64,000 nt of DNA, from positions 1-64,000 of the forward strand of contig JAGFJJ010000046.1 in assembly GCA_024102815.1 (NCBI GenBank), given 5' to 3'. The stretch is from Phycisphaerae bacterium. Its GTDB lineage: Bacteria > Planctomycetota > Phycisphaerae > UBA1845. This document shows, piece after piece, positions 42,643 through 52,013 of the stretch. Both the position numbers and the translations under genes were made by a program. The notes beneath the pieces were generated by a model. The model made no database searches. It saw only the letters and a list, made by a program, of their open reading frames with translations, and had not been told where the DNA came from. The first letter of the stretch is position 1, and every line of letters starts with the position of its first letter.

Positions 42643-44054
42643 CAACCCTTTTCCTCGAGCGGCGCTTCCGCATCACTCGGAGTGTTGTTTGACAATTGCC
42701 GCGCGGCGACGGTTACCGGGGAGACTTCCGGCAATTCGGCCCCGCCCCCCGCACCCAGTTCCTTGAATCGCCGAGCGGAAGGGAGCACTCGAGACTCCAG
42801 CGTCCCCACCGTGTCGTTGTAACTTGAGATGGCCCGACCCAGGTGCGTGCCGAGTTTGTCCAGTCGGTCCACGAGGATGCGCATCCTCTCATAAAGTTCC
42901 CGCCCGAGGCGGCTGATGTGCTCGGCGTTTTCCGCCAGCCGCTCCTGACGCCAGCCGAAAGCAACTGCACGAAGCAGCGAAATCAAGGTGGTCGGCGAGG
43001 CGAGGATGACGCGCCGCTCGCCGGCTTCATCGAGCAGGCGCGGATCTCCCTCCAGGGCCGCGCTGAAGAATGACTCGCCGGGCAGAAACAGCACCACCAG
43101 CTCAGGCGATTGCTCGAATCGTTCCCAATAGCTCTTGGCCGAGAGCTCACGCACGCGCGCCCGGACGTGATCGGCATGGCGCGCGAGGTGCGACTTCCGC
43201 GAATCCTCGTCCGGCGCGGCGACGGCATCGAGGTACGCATCGACCACGGCCTTGGCGTCCACGATCACGGTCCGCCCGCTCGGGAGGTGGACGACGAGAT
43301 CGGGGCGAAGCCGCACGTCATCGCTGCTGACTGCCAATTGCTCGTTGAAGTCGCAATGCTCGGTCATGCCGGCCAGCTCGACAGCCCGGCGCAGGGCGAG
43401 TTCACCCCAACGTCCGCGGACGCGGGGATTACGCAGCGCCGTCGTCAGACGACCCGTTTCCTGCTGGAGCGTCTGGCTTGTGTGGGCAAGCGACTTCAAT
43501 TGCTCCTCGAGCGAACCGTACGCCTTCTGCCGCGCCTGCTCGAGGGACTGGACCTGCGTCTCATAGCGTTTCAATGAATCGCTCAGCGGCTGGACAAGCG
43601 CCTTGATCGCCTCGTGGCGCTTTCCAAGATCGCCGCGGGCGTCACTCAGCACGACTTCGAGGGTCTTTCTGGCCGCAACAAGAAACTGCTCGGCGTTGGA
43701 TTTCAGCGCGTCGGCTGATAGTGATGCAAACGCGTCCTTCAGCTTCTTCTCCGCCTCGTCCAGAATCCGCTGCTGCTCGCTGATCCGCCGCTGACCCTCT
43801 TCCAGGCGGGTTTCCGCGCGGGCCCGCTCCCGGCGTTCGCTGTCGAGTTGCTCGCGCAAGGAAGCAACGACGGAATCACCCTCGGACAGCCGAGTGCGAA
43901 GTCCCGCGGCCTCGGCTTCGAGCGCGGCCATGCGCTGGGCGATTTCGCCCCGCTCGCGCTGAATGAGGAGCTTGCCACGCTGGGTGGCAAAGACCCATGC
44001 AGCGGCAACTCCCACGAGTAATCCGATGATGCCGTAAGCGATTTCCACGTTCAC
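42642..44054 (-). CDS. rmuC: DNA recombination protein RmuC homologue
   Basis: 470 residues, GTG start. One N-terminal membrane anchor (AYGIIGLLVGVAAAWVFA), a long coiled coil at about 25-200, and the conserved RmuC nuclease-like core: RGRWGELALRRAVELAGM, RPDLVVHLPSGRTVIVDAKA and LVVLFLPGESFF, then ILASPTTLISLLRAVAFGW. DxK in the VDAKA region matches a PD-(D/E)XK-type fold. Limits DNA inversions in E. coli; mechanism unclear. Divergent from the radical SAM gene. Confidence 0.9.
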   Translation of the reverse strand: MNVEIAYGIIGLLVGVAAAWVFATQRGKLLIQRERGEIAQRMAALEAEAAGLRTRLSEGDSVVASLREQLDSERRERARAETRLEEGQRRISEQQRILDEAEKKLKDAFASLSADALKSNAEQFLVAARKTLEVVLSDARGDLGKRHEAIKALVQPLSDSLKRYETQVQSLEQARQKAYGSLEEQLKSLAHTSQTLQQETGRLTTALRNPRVRGRWGELALRRAVELAGMTEHCDFNEQLAVSSDDVRLRPDLVVHLPSGRTVIVDAKAVVDAYLDAVAAPDEDSRKSHLARHADHVRARVRELSAKSYWERFEQSPELVVLFLPGESFFSAALEGDPRLLDEAGERRVILASPTTLISLLRAVAFGWRQERLAENAEHISRLGRELYERMRILVDRLDKLGTHLGRAISSYNDTVGTLESRVLPSARRFKELGAGGGAELPEVSPVTVAARQLSNNTPSDAEAPLEEKG

Positions 44055-44144
44055 CTGCCTGAAGCTGCGACCGGTGGGACTCCTTCCGAATGCCCCATAT
44101 AATACTCAAGGTAACCGAGTTCAACGACCGTAGGGAATGACGAC

Positions 44145-45281
44145 ATGTCTTCGGCGTCCGTTCGCCTGAAAGAGTTGCTCAACGAAAGCACCATGCCCTC
44201 GGCACCGGAGCTTGTGGTCAAGGGGGAAAACGGGCGTGTGCGCTGTCTGGCGTGCGGCCATCGCTGCACGATCCTTCCCGGGCGCAGCGGGGTCTGCCGG
44301 GTGCGCTTCAACGAGAACGGCGAGCTGCTGGCGCCATCCGGTTACGTGGCGGGATTGGCCATCGACCCGATCGAGAAGAAGCCGTTTTACCATGCCTTCC
44401 CGGGACGGGATGCCCTTTCCTTCGGTATGCTCGGCTGCGATCTCCACTGCTCGTACTGTCAAAACTGGATCACGAGCCAGGCCCTGCGCGACGACGCGGC
44501 GGTGTCCCGACCCAACTTCGTCGACGCCGAGCGCATGGTCACCGCGGCCGTCGACAACCATGTTCCCGTCCTCGTGAGCACCTACAACGAGCCGTTGATC
44601 ACCGCGGACTGGGCGGTGGAGATCTTCAAGCTCGCTCGCAGCGAGGGGATCGTCTGCGGGTTTGTCAGCAATGGAAACGCCACTCCGGAAGTGCTCGAAT
44701 TCATCCGCCCCCACGTGGACCTCTACAAGGTCGACCTGAAGGCCTTTGAGGATCGCAGCTACCGCCAGCTCGGTTGCACGCTGGAAAACGTGCTGGAAAC
44801 GATCCGCCAGCTCAAACAGATGGATTTCTGGGTGGAGATCGTCACGCTGGTCGTGCCTACGTTCAACGACGGCGACGACGAGCTGAAGCGGATGGCCGGG
44901 TTTCTCTCGTCCGTTTCCACGGACATGCCCTGGCACATCACCGCCTTCCATCCGGATTACAAGATGACCGGACCACCGCGAACGCCCACGGAGACGCTCC
45001 TTCGCGCCTACGACATCGGCAAGGCCGCGGGGCTCAAGTTCGTCTACCCCGGCAACTGCCACGGCGGCGTGGGTCATCGAGAGAACACGACCTGTCCGTC
45101 GTGCGAACGGGTTCTGATCCGGCGCCGCGGGTTCGTCGTAGAAGAGAATCGAATGAAGGACGAGAATTGCCCGTTCTGCGGAACGCGAATTCCGGGCGTC
45201 TGGGAGAAGGATCCACCGGCTTCGAGCACCGGTCCGGGGTTCCCCATGCCGGTTCACGTGCCGGAGGGGCCGTGCGGATAG
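44145..45281 (+). CDS. amrS: Radical SAM enzyme, AmmeMemoRadiSam/PflA-like
   Basis: 378 residues. Radical SAM cluster C98, C102 and C105 in LGCDLHCSYCQNW; the preceding RCLACGHRCTILPGRSGVCR motif is characteristic of the AmrS group rather than of pyruvate formate-lyase activase. VSTYNEPLITADWAVEIF is the following strand-helix pair. A C-terminal ribbon (CPSCERVLIR; CPFCGTRIPG) completes it. Its usual partners AMMECR1 and Memo are not in the window. The modified target is unknown. Confidence 0.85.
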   Translation: MSSASVRLKELLNESTMPSAPELVVKGENGRVRCLACGHRCTILPGRSGVCRVRFNENGELLAPSGYVAGLAIDPIEKKPFYHAFPGRDALSFGMLGCDLHCSYCQNWITSQALRDDAAVSRPNFVDAERMVTAAVDNHVPVLVSTYNEPLITADWAVEIFKLARSEGIVCGFVSNGNATPEVLEFIRPHVDLYKVDLKAFEDRSYRQLGCTLENVLETIRQLKQMDFWVEIVTLVVPTFNDGDDELKRMAGFLSSVSTDMPWHITAFHPDYKMTGPPRTPTETLLRAYDIGKAAGLKFVYPGNCHGGVGHRENTTCPSCERVLIRRRGFVVEENRMKDENCPFCGTRIPGVWEKDPPASSTGPGFPMPVHVPEGPCG

Positions 45282-45296
45282 ACGAAGCGCCGACGA

Positions 45297-46193
45297 TTAC
45301 CCCGCTGCCAGATCCACAATTGCGGTGGCCGCGAGCACCAGGCTCACCACACCATTCACCGTGAAAAACGCGAGATTGACGTAGCGATAATCTCCCGGCC
45401 GTACAAGCGAGTTTTCGATCACGAGAAGCAGCGCCGCAATCGCCACGCCGGCAGCGTACACCGGGCCGAGATTCTCCAGAATCCCCAGACCGATCAGCCC
45501 CACGACGACCAGGGCGTGGGCGAATCGTGCGATCCACAAGGCCGGGGCAGGGCCCAGTCGCGATGGGAGGCTGAACAACCCATCTCGATGATCGATGTCA
45601 ATGTCCTGGCACGCGTAAATGATGTCGAACCCGCCGATCCAGAAGGTCACCACGCCCAGGAGGACCAGCGCGGACCACCCCAGGCTTGCCGGGTCGATCG
45701 CGATCCACGCCGCAACCGGCGCGATGGCAATGGCCGAGCCCAGGTAGAAGTGCGACCAGCGCGTGAATCGCTTGGCAAAGGAATATCCGCAGATGTAGGC
45801 CAGTACGGGTCCCGAAAGGAGAATCGGCCAGGTGTTCCCGTACCACACGAAGAAGCCCACGCAGCCCATGGCGAAGGTAACCGCGGAGAGCCCCCACATC
45901 AGCCAGGCCGCGGCGAAGGATAGCTTGCCCGCGGGGAGCGGACGATTGGCCGTGCGCGGGTTGCGGGCATCGATGGAGGCATCGACGATGCGGTTGAAGG
46001 TCATGGCTGCGCTGCGCGCCGCGACCATGCAGACGATGATGAGTGCGATCTGGCCGGGATAGGGCCACGTGCGGCCTTCCAGGTGCCGCCCGGCCAGAAA
46101 TGTCGCGATCAACGCAAATGGAAGGGCAAAGACGGAGTGCTGAAGTTTGACCATCTCCGCCCAGGTTCGAACGGCCGAAACCACCGCGGTCAT
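45297..46193 (-). CDS. ubiA: UbiA-family prenyltransferase (quinone synthesis)
   Basis: 298 residues and about eight membrane helices. First Asp-rich motif NRIVDASIDARNPRTANRPL and second DIIYACQDIDIDHRDGLFSL with PSRLG, both needed for Mg-prenyl-diphosphate binding. Attaches a polyprenyl chain to the aromatic acid precursor of ubiquinone or menaquinone; in the futalosine route the corresponding enzyme is MqnP, and this sequence style fits it equally well. Last gene of the operon; ATG overlaps the ubiX TGA (ATGA). Confidence 0.88.
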   Translation of the reverse strand: MTAVVSAVRTWAEMVKLQHSVFALPFALIATFLAGRHLEGRTWPYPGQIALIIVCMVAARSAAMTFNRIVDASIDARNPRTANRPLPAGKLSFAAAWLMWGLSAVTFAMGCVGFFVWYGNTWPILLSGPVLAYICGYSFAKRFTRWSHFYLGSAIAIAPVAAWIAIDPASLGWSALVLLGVVTFWIGGFDIIYACQDIDIDHRDGLFSLPSRLGPAPALWIARFAHALVVVGLIGLGILENLGPVYAAGVAIAALLLVIENSLVRPGDYRYVNLAFFTVNGVVSLVLAATAIVDLAAG

Positions 46194-46837
46194 GCGACGT
46201 CCCCGCCCACATTCCGCGCCTCGCCGCGATCTTCCTTGCTGCGCTCGAGTTGCTGCGACCAGCGCGTGTTGAGCTCGTGGGGCACGCCCACCAGATCGAG
46301 CAGCTTACCGACCACGAAATCGACGAGATCGTCCATCGTTCGCGGCAGCATGTAAAACCCCGGCGAGGCGGGGCAGATGACCGCACCGGCTTTGCTGAGC
46401 CGCAGCGCGTTGAGCAAATCGATGCGGCTCATGGGCATTTCCCGGGGGACGACAACCAGGCGGCGCATCTCCTTGAGGGTCACGGCCGCGGCACGATCGA
46501 GCAGATTGTCGGCCAGTCCGGCGGCGAGCGAGGCCAGGGTGTTGCTGCTGCACGGGCAAACGATCATTCCGTCGGTCAGAAAGCTCCCGCTGCCGAGCTT
46601 GGATCCCACATCTCCGTACGGGTGAATGAAGAGCTGTGCCGATTCCCGCCCGATGAGCGTTTCCGCGGTGATTCGTTGAATGCCCAACTCGTCCAGCAGA
46701 AGTCGCTTGCCCAGCGGCGTAACAATGAGGTGGACCTCCGCCGCGCCGTGCACCAGACAATCGACAAGGCGGGTGGCATACTTCGCCCCGCTGGCCCCGG
46801 TAATGCCCACGACAATCCGTTTTCGCGATTCGCTCAC
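46190..46837 (-). CDS. ubiX: Flavin prenyltransferase
   Basis: 215 residues. GITGASGAKYATRLVDCLV is the FMN-binding start; IVCPCSSNTLASLAAGLADN and LVVVPREMPMSRIDLLNALR are classic UbiX motifs. It makes prenyl-FMN, the cofactor of UbiD-type decarboxylases. No ubiD is in view. The GTG start overlaps the TGA of the preceding gene (GTGA). Confidence 0.93.
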   Translation of the reverse strand: MSESRKRIVVGITGASGAKYATRLVDCLVHGAAEVHLIVTPLGKRLLLDELGIQRITAETLIGRESAQLFIHPYGDVGSKLGSGSFLTDGMIVCPCSSNTLASLAAGLADNLLDRAAAVTLKEMRRLVVVPREMPMSRIDLLNALRLSKAGAVICPASPGFYMLPRTMDDLVDFVVGKLLDLVGVPHELNTRWSQQLERSKEDRGEARNVGGDVA

Positions 46838-48771
46838 CGGCGCTCTCCCTCCGTCAGACGAGCCGCCACGCGCATGGGATCCACCCCGAAGCGAATGGAC
46901 TCTCCGGCCCAGATGGACTTGGCATGCTCCGCGAGCAACCTGCCGAAAGACTTCTCGGCCTCGGAAGTGCGACCCAGGACGCGCTGCGTCACGCCCAATC
47001 GAAACAGGGCCTCCGCCGCCGCATCACCATTGGGATAGCGCCGCAGGCATTCCTCCAGGAGCGTGACCTTCTGTGCACCCGCCGGGAGCGCCTTGGCCGA
47101 TTCGAGGGCGAGATTGTCCTGGGCCTGGGCGTTGGGATAGGCCTTCATCAAGCTCTTCAGTTGATCGCGATAGGACGGATGTCGGGGAATGCAGTCGAGC
47201 ATGCCGAAGCGCGGTCCGCGCGACCAGATCTGGCCCCCGCAGATCGGATCATACCCGTAGATCGGATCGCGATTGTTGCGGAGCAGATCGCGCAGCCGCA
47301 TCGCATCGAGGAGCACACGGTCGGCATCGATGGGCAAGAAGCCCGCAGCCGCGGCGTCCTGCGGATCGATCCTCCAGTCAGCAATGCCGTCGGCAACCGG
47401 CGCGGTGAGGACCCTTTCGGCGTCAATCCGCCCTCCAAATCGCTGAGCGAGTTCATCCAACCGGGACAGGGCCCGATCGATGTCGCAGTCCCGCGCCTCC
47501 AACTCCGCCAATCGCAGTGCCGCAACGGCTCCCAGCATGGACTCGGGACGGTTCAGGGCGATGATCTCCCACGTGGACCGCGACGCCTCCCGCGGGAAAC
47601 CATCGTAGAACCGAATCCACTTCGTGCGGCGGAATTCCTCCTCGTCGATGCGCAGATCCAGCGCTCTCGCCTTCAGAAACAGTGCATGGTACGCAAATCG
47701 GCTCTCGGGGAAGTAGTAGACGAACTCGTCACATTTGTCCACGAAGTCCATCTGCTGTTCGAGAATGACCGAGCGCTGCTGCGAGAGATCGGACAACGCA
47801 AACAGCCAGGCGATCTCCGTGCGCTCACGGATCGCCTGCCGAGCAGGACGAGGCAGCGGATGACGAAGCCACTCCTGTTCAACGAATGCTTCCAGAGGTT
47901 GAGAAGCATCGACATCCCGGAAACTCGCCCGCGCCGAGGATTCGAGCAGGCGATAGTAAAGCGTGTCCCGGCCTACGTAATTCTCAAAAAGAGCCACCGG
48001 AAGAACGAAAAGTACCGCCAGCAGTGGCGCGACCGTTCCCGGACGGTAGTCCACGAATTGGGCGATGATCAGCACGAGTGCGAACACGGCCGTCGCGGCA
48101 ACGATGGCCAGTACCCACGGGGCAACAAATTTGATCCGGTCGACCGGATCGACAACTCCGACCAGAACGTCGTTCGTTCCCGAGAACGCGAGAATCAGGT
48201 AGACCACGGCCGGGACCAGACCGAACATGGCCGACATGAAGCGATACCGGGACCGGAAGGGGCGGACGGAGGCGATCAGGCACGACGCGAGCAGTGTGAT
48301 TGCCAACCAGGGCATGACGGCCAGAAAGCCGACGACGGCCACGAATGGCAGGCTCGACCAGAACCGGTACAGGAGCGAGATCAGAATGGGAATCGCGATC
48401 AGGGCCGCCATCAGCAGCCCGACCACCCAGATCTGCATCTCGGTCTGCTGAACGCTGATGGGTTCCGTCAGGAGTGTGCCCAGGGATATGGTGGAGGCGC
48501 TTCCGAAGCGAAGCGCCGCAAGAAGCGATTCCCAGTAACCCTGCGTGGCCGGAGCGAATACCTCACCGCTGCGCAGCCAGAATGCGAAGCTGCCGACCCC
48601 TGCGAAAAGAATGAGGTTGACGAGGAGGAGCCCGGCCGCCCGGACGCGGTACCGCGAACCTGCACGCGACCACACGTCTTTGTAGCGCTCCGCGTACGCC
48701 TTGGTCGGCTCGTCCCCGGACGGGGACTCGTTGCGTGTCGCGCCGCGGGCAAATGCTGATGGGTCATTCAT
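46834..48771 (-). CDS. Large membrane protein with C-terminal TPR-like repeats, in the quinone operon
   Basis: 645 residues. Five to seven membrane helices in the first half (AGLLLVNLILFAGVGSFAFW; VVGLLMAALIAIPILISLLY; FVAVVGFLAVMPWLAITLLA; WVLAIVAATAVFALVLIIAQ). The second half is helical and hydrophilic, with TPR-like units at the end (LLEECLRRYPNGDAAAEALF, RLGVTQRVLGRTSEAEKSFG). I recognise no family. It overlaps ubiE by 8 bases and ubiX by 4 and so is cotranslated with quinone enzymes; a scaffold or envelope-associated role is possible but untested. Confidence 0.6.
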   Translation of the reverse strand: MNDPSAFARGATRNESPSGDEPTKAYAERYKDVWSRAGSRYRVRAAGLLLVNLILFAGVGSFAFWLRSGEVFAPATQGYWESLLAALRFGSASTISLGTLLTEPISVQQTEMQIWVVGLLMAALIAIPILISLLYRFWSSLPFVAVVGFLAVMPWLAITLLASCLIASVRPFRSRYRFMSAMFGLVPAVVYLILAFSGTNDVLVGVVDPVDRIKFVAPWVLAIVAATAVFALVLIIAQFVDYRPGTVAPLLAVLFVLPVALFENYVGRDTLYYRLLESSARASFRDVDASQPLEAFVEQEWLRHPLPRPARQAIRERTEIAWLFALSDLSQQRSVILEQQMDFVDKCDEFVYYFPESRFAYHALFLKARALDLRIDEEEFRRTKWIRFYDGFPREASRSTWEIIALNRPESMLGAVAALRLAELEARDCDIDRALSRLDELAQRFGGRIDAERVLTAPVADGIADWRIDPQDAAAAGFLPIDADRVLLDAMRLRDLLRNNRDPIYGYDPICGGQIWSRGPRFGMLDCIPRHPSYRDQLKSLMKAYPNAQAQDNLALESAKALPAGAQKVTLLEECLRRYPNGDAAAEALFRLGVTQRVLGRTSEAEKSFGRLLAEHAKSIWAGESIRFGVDPMRVAARLTEGERR

Positions 48772-49516
48772 GGGACTTGCGCTGGGCGATGAGAACCGTT
48801 ACCGCCCCGAATGTCAGCGGCGTCCACGCGCAGCGTTGGAACCCGGCCTGCCGCAGACGATCCGCCATTTCCGAGGCATCTGCAAACGATACCACCGAAC
48901 GCGGAAGGTAGCGATACGCGCCCGTACGGTCTCCGCTGATCCAGGTCGCACCGAAGGGCATGATGCGATGGCAATAGAACTCGTAGAGTCCGCGCAGGAC
49001 ACGGTTCTCCGGCCGGGTGAATTCCAGAATAACCGCCTGACCGCCGGGTCGAAGAACGCGATGCATCTCTCGAAAGCCCGCGTCCAGATCCTGGAGGTTG
49101 CGAACACCGAAAGCGCAGGAGACGATGCTGAACGATGCGTCGGGAAAGGGCAGCGCCAGCGCGTCGGCCTCGCGAAACTCAATAGAATCCGGCGACCGCT
49201 CCCGTGCCAGGCGAACCATGTCTTCCGCGAAGTCGCAGCCCGTCACCGACCGGGGTCCGGCGGCATGAAAGGCACGAGCGAAATCGCCGGTCCCGCAGGC
49301 GATGTCCAGGACATCATCCTCTGCATGGACCTTCGCGAGCGAAACCGCCCGCCGCCGCCAGTAACCGTCGCGTCCCAGGCTGAACACGCGGTTGACCAAC
49401 TCATAGCGCGGCGCGATGGCGTTGAACATGGTCCGCACGCGCTCGCGCTTGTCCTGAACCGCGTGCGGGTCGGTCAGAAGTTGGTCAGTCCAGACGCGTT
49501 CGGTCTCGGTCGTCAT
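48764..49516 (-). CDS. ubiE: Demethylmenaquinone/ubiquinone C-methyltransferase
   Basis: 250 residues from ATG 49516. SAM-binding motif VLDIACGTGDFARAF, then FAEDMVRLARERSPDSIEFR and SCAFGVRNLQDLDAGFREMH with RVLRPGGQAVILEF: all UbiE/MenG hallmarks. Carries out the carbon methylation common to menaquinone and ubiquinone. First gene of the operon with the unknown membrane protein, ubiX and ubiA. Confidence 0.93.
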   Translation of the reverse strand: MTTETERVWTDQLLTDPHAVQDKRERVRTMFNAIAPRYELVNRVFSLGRDGYWRRRAVSLAKVHAEDDVLDIACGTGDFARAFHAAGPRSVTGCDFAEDMVRLARERSPDSIEFREADALALPFPDASFSIVSCAFGVRNLQDLDAGFREMHRVLRPGGQAVILEFTRPENRVLRGLYEFYCHRIMPFGATWISGDRTGAYRYLPRSVVSFADASEMADRLRQAGFQRCAWTPLTFGAVTVLIAQRKSHE

Positions 49517-49646
49517 GGTACAGCACATTCCTGCCCGGTAAGGCATCCGAACGGTGGGCCCTGCATGTATGATAGACGAACGGCGGGAAACCGCTCGGCT
49601 TCCCGCCGTGTATCAAAATCGCCTGGCTTTCCCGACCGGACCGACA

Positions 49647-50261
49647 CTATTTGCCGGCCTTGGCAAATCGGCCGGCCACGTCGTCCCAGTTTACCACGTT
49701 CCACCAGGCGCTGATGTATTCGGGTCGCTTGTTCTGGTACTTCAAATAATAGGCGTGCTCCCAGACGTCCAGCCCGAGCAGCGGCTTGTAGCCCTCGGTG
49801 AGCGGGCTGTTCTGGTTGAGGAAGGACCGCACCACGAGCTTGCCGCCGCTGTCGGCGCAGAGCCAAGACCAGCCGCTGCCGAAGTGCGAAGAAGCCGCGG
49901 CCGTGAACTGCTCCCGAAACTTGTCGAATCCGCCAAACGTCGAATCGATCGCCTTGGCCAGGTCGCCGCCCGGTTTTCCCCCGCCCTTGGGGCTCATGTT
50001 ATTCCAGAAAATCGAGTGGTTGAGGTGTCCGCCGCCGTGATTGTTGACGGCCGTGCGTACGCTGTCCGGAATCGAGCCGATCCCACTGAGCAGCTCCTCG
50101 ATCGACTTCGACTTCAGTGAAGGCTCCTTCTCAAGGGCCTCATTCAGCTTGGCAACGTATGTGGCATGGTGTTTCCCGTGATGAATCTCCATCGTCTTGG
50201 CATCGATATGCGGTTCGAGTGCATCGAACCCATACGGCAGCTTGGGAAGTTCAAAGGCCAT
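49647..50261 (-). CDS. sodB: Superoxide dismutase, Fe/Mn family
   Basis: 204 residues from ATG 50261 (AGAGGAG upstream). Metal ligands H27 (EIHHGKHH), H82 (GHLNHSIFW), and the Asp and His of [27 protein letters not shown] and NQNSPL resemble Mn-preferring enzymes, but metal choice cannot be fixed by reading. No signal peptide; cytoplasmic. Confidence 0.94.
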   Translation of the reverse strand: MAFELPKLPYGFDALEPHIDAKTMEIHHGKHHATYVAKLNEALEKEPSLKSKSIEELLSGIGSIPDSVRTAVNNHGGGHLNHSIFWNNMSPKGGGKPGGDLAKAIDSTFGGFDKFREQFTAAASSHFGSGWSWLCADSGGKLVVRSFLNQNSPLTEGYKPLLGLDVWEHAYYLKYQNKRPEYISAWWNVVNWDDVAGRFAKAGK

Positions 50262-50407
50262 GATGTTTGCTCCTCTGCTGAACAATGATTGAGCGTTTCG
50301 ATTCCCGCGTGGCTGTACAACCTAGGACCGTATGGCGACCCCGGAAGAGCGTCAAGCGGAACGAGCGCCAATGAAGCGCAGGTGTGCCAAATGTCCCGCC
50401 GCAAGAA

Positions 50408-51061
50408 TCAAATGGCCGGATCGCAACCCAAGTGCCCACCGAAGGGAACGAACGCTCCCGAAGTCGGCTCATACGCCAGAACATGCCCGGTTTCAATTTC
50501 GTAAACCCACCCGTGGAGCATCACGGACTGGTTCGCCAAGCGCTCGGCTACCGTCGGGTGCGTGCGAAGATGCTGAAGTTGCTGGACCACGTTTTCCTGC
50601 ACGGCCTGCTGGATGTGATCGGGCGAGTCACCGGAGCCCATCCGCGAATGGACAATCCGGCGAACCGACTCGGCGTGGCCGATCCACGCGGTCACGGCCG
50701 GAAGGTCCTGCTGAGGGGTGTCTGACATCAGCCGCGTCATCGCACCGCAGTGGGTATGCCCGCAGACGATCAGGTGTGGAATGTTCAGCCCCTGGAGTGC
50801 GAATTCGATCGTCGCCGCCTCGCTGCTGCCCGGCAGTCCATACGGCGGAACGATGTTCCCGGCATTACGCATGACGAAGAGTTCGCCCGGCTGGGTCTGG
50901 AGGAAGAGCTGCGGATCAACCCTGGAATCGGAGCAAGCAATTACCATGGCGATGGGGCGCTGCCCGTCGGCGAGGTGCCGGTAGAACTCCTTGTTCGCCA
51001 GTACCGTGCGTTCCTCGAATCTCCGAATGCCGTCCACCAGCCTGGCAAGTGATCGTTCCAT
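50408..51061 (-). CDS. Beta-class carbonic anhydrase
   Basis: 217 residues with AAGGAG before the ATG. Zinc ligands C43 (ACSDSRVDP), H102 and C105 (GHTHCGAM), with D45 and R47 forming the catalytic dyad. Reversible CO2 hydration, cytoplasmic. Gene sits upstream of sodB on the same strand with a 146-bp gap. Confidence 0.93.
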   Translation of the reverse strand: MERSLARLVDGIRRFEERTVLANKEFYRHLADGQRPIAMVIACSDSRVDPQLFLQTQPGELFVMRNAGNIVPPYGLPGSSEAATIEFALQGLNIPHLIVCGHTHCGAMTRLMSDTPQQDLPAVTAWIGHAESVRRIVHSRMGSGDSPDHIQQAVQENVVQQLQHLRTHPTVAERLANQSVMLHGWVYEIETGHVLAYEPTSGAFVPFGGHLGCDPAI

Positions 51062-51082
51062 GCCCGCTCCTTTGTCAGGGTC

Positions 51083-51751
51083 TCAGCGGCCGCCTCCCGC
51101 CGAAGTCACCGTCACGGTCACTGTCGCCGGCCGGCTCATCTCCCCCCCAGCACTGGTGCCGACGCAGGAGAATTCCGGCGTGCCGGGTATCAGCGGCGTC
51201 AGCGTGACAACGCCCTCCGAAACCGGTATCAACGTAATCGTCGGGCCCGAAACCTGCTCGATGTCAAACATCGTCGCCGGCTCGGCGCCGGTGCTGGTGC
51301 AGGTCAGCGTCACGGCGCGCTCGGCCGGTGTCTCCGCCGGGGTCGCCGACAGCGCGACCATCACCCGGGGCGGAGCGCTCACCAGCACCTGGCAGGAGGC
51401 GACGACCTGGTAAATGCCGTCGCTGGCAACCAGGCGCAGTTCGATATCACCCTCCTCATTGGCCGTGAATGTCGTGTCCTTGGCCGTGGGATCGGCGAAG
51501 GTTCCTCCGCTCGCCGGAATGGCCTCCCAGAGATAGGTCGCAATCGCACCGGGGTTCACCTCGTTGGCCTGCACGTCGCCGGAGTCGCCCACGCTGAGGG
51601 TCTCCGGGCAGGACGGCGCAACGGAGATCGAAGTGCAGCCGGCAAGCCATGGAAGCGGGAACAGGCCACCCATTGCGGCAAGCACCAGCCGGCGCCGAGG
51701 AGAAGATACGGATGCGATAGTGCTTCGTTTTCCTGAGCCTTGAGCCTTCAT
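51083..51751 (-). CDS. Lipoprotein with PKD/Ig-like beta domains
   Basis: 222 residues. N-terminus SSPRRRLVLAAMGGLFPLPW then LAGC lipobox; the RRR before the hydrophobic core might allow Tat export. Two beta-sandwich segments follow: about 55-130 (TYLWEAIPASGGTFADPTAK...ANEEGDIELRLVASDG), a PKD-like unit, and about 131-215 with Thr/Val-rich strands. Likely anchored in an envelope membrane with a binding or structural role. Transcribed in the direction of carbonic anhydrase. Confidence 0.7.
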   Translation of the reverse strand: MKAQGSGKRSTIASVSSPRRRLVLAAMGGLFPLPWLAGCTSISVAPSCPETLSVGDSGDVQANEVNPGAIATYLWEAIPASGGTFADPTAKDTTFTANEEGDIELRLVASDGIYQVVASCQVLVSAPPRVMVALSATPAETPAERAVTLTCTSTGAEPATMFDIEQVSGPTITLIPVSEGVVTLTPLIPGTPEFSCVGTSAGGEMSRPATVTVTVTSAGGGR

Positions 51752-52013
51752 GCCGCGATCCCCGCTGCCGATCGTCCTGCGTCCCTGGGATTCCCATGGT
51801 ATCGCATTCGGGACCGCTACGGAATCGGGGAGATTGCCGTCCCGGCTTCAGCTACCGGGTGAGTCAGCCAATTGACCAGTTCTCCGGAGGACACGCGAGC
51901 AATTCGTCCATCCTCCCGGACGGCAGAGAACCGAAGTCGCCGGCAACGGCTGAGCGCCCGCCGGACGAGAGAGAGCGGAGGCGTACGGGTCGCGAAGGCG
52001 CTCCGTTACCGTC

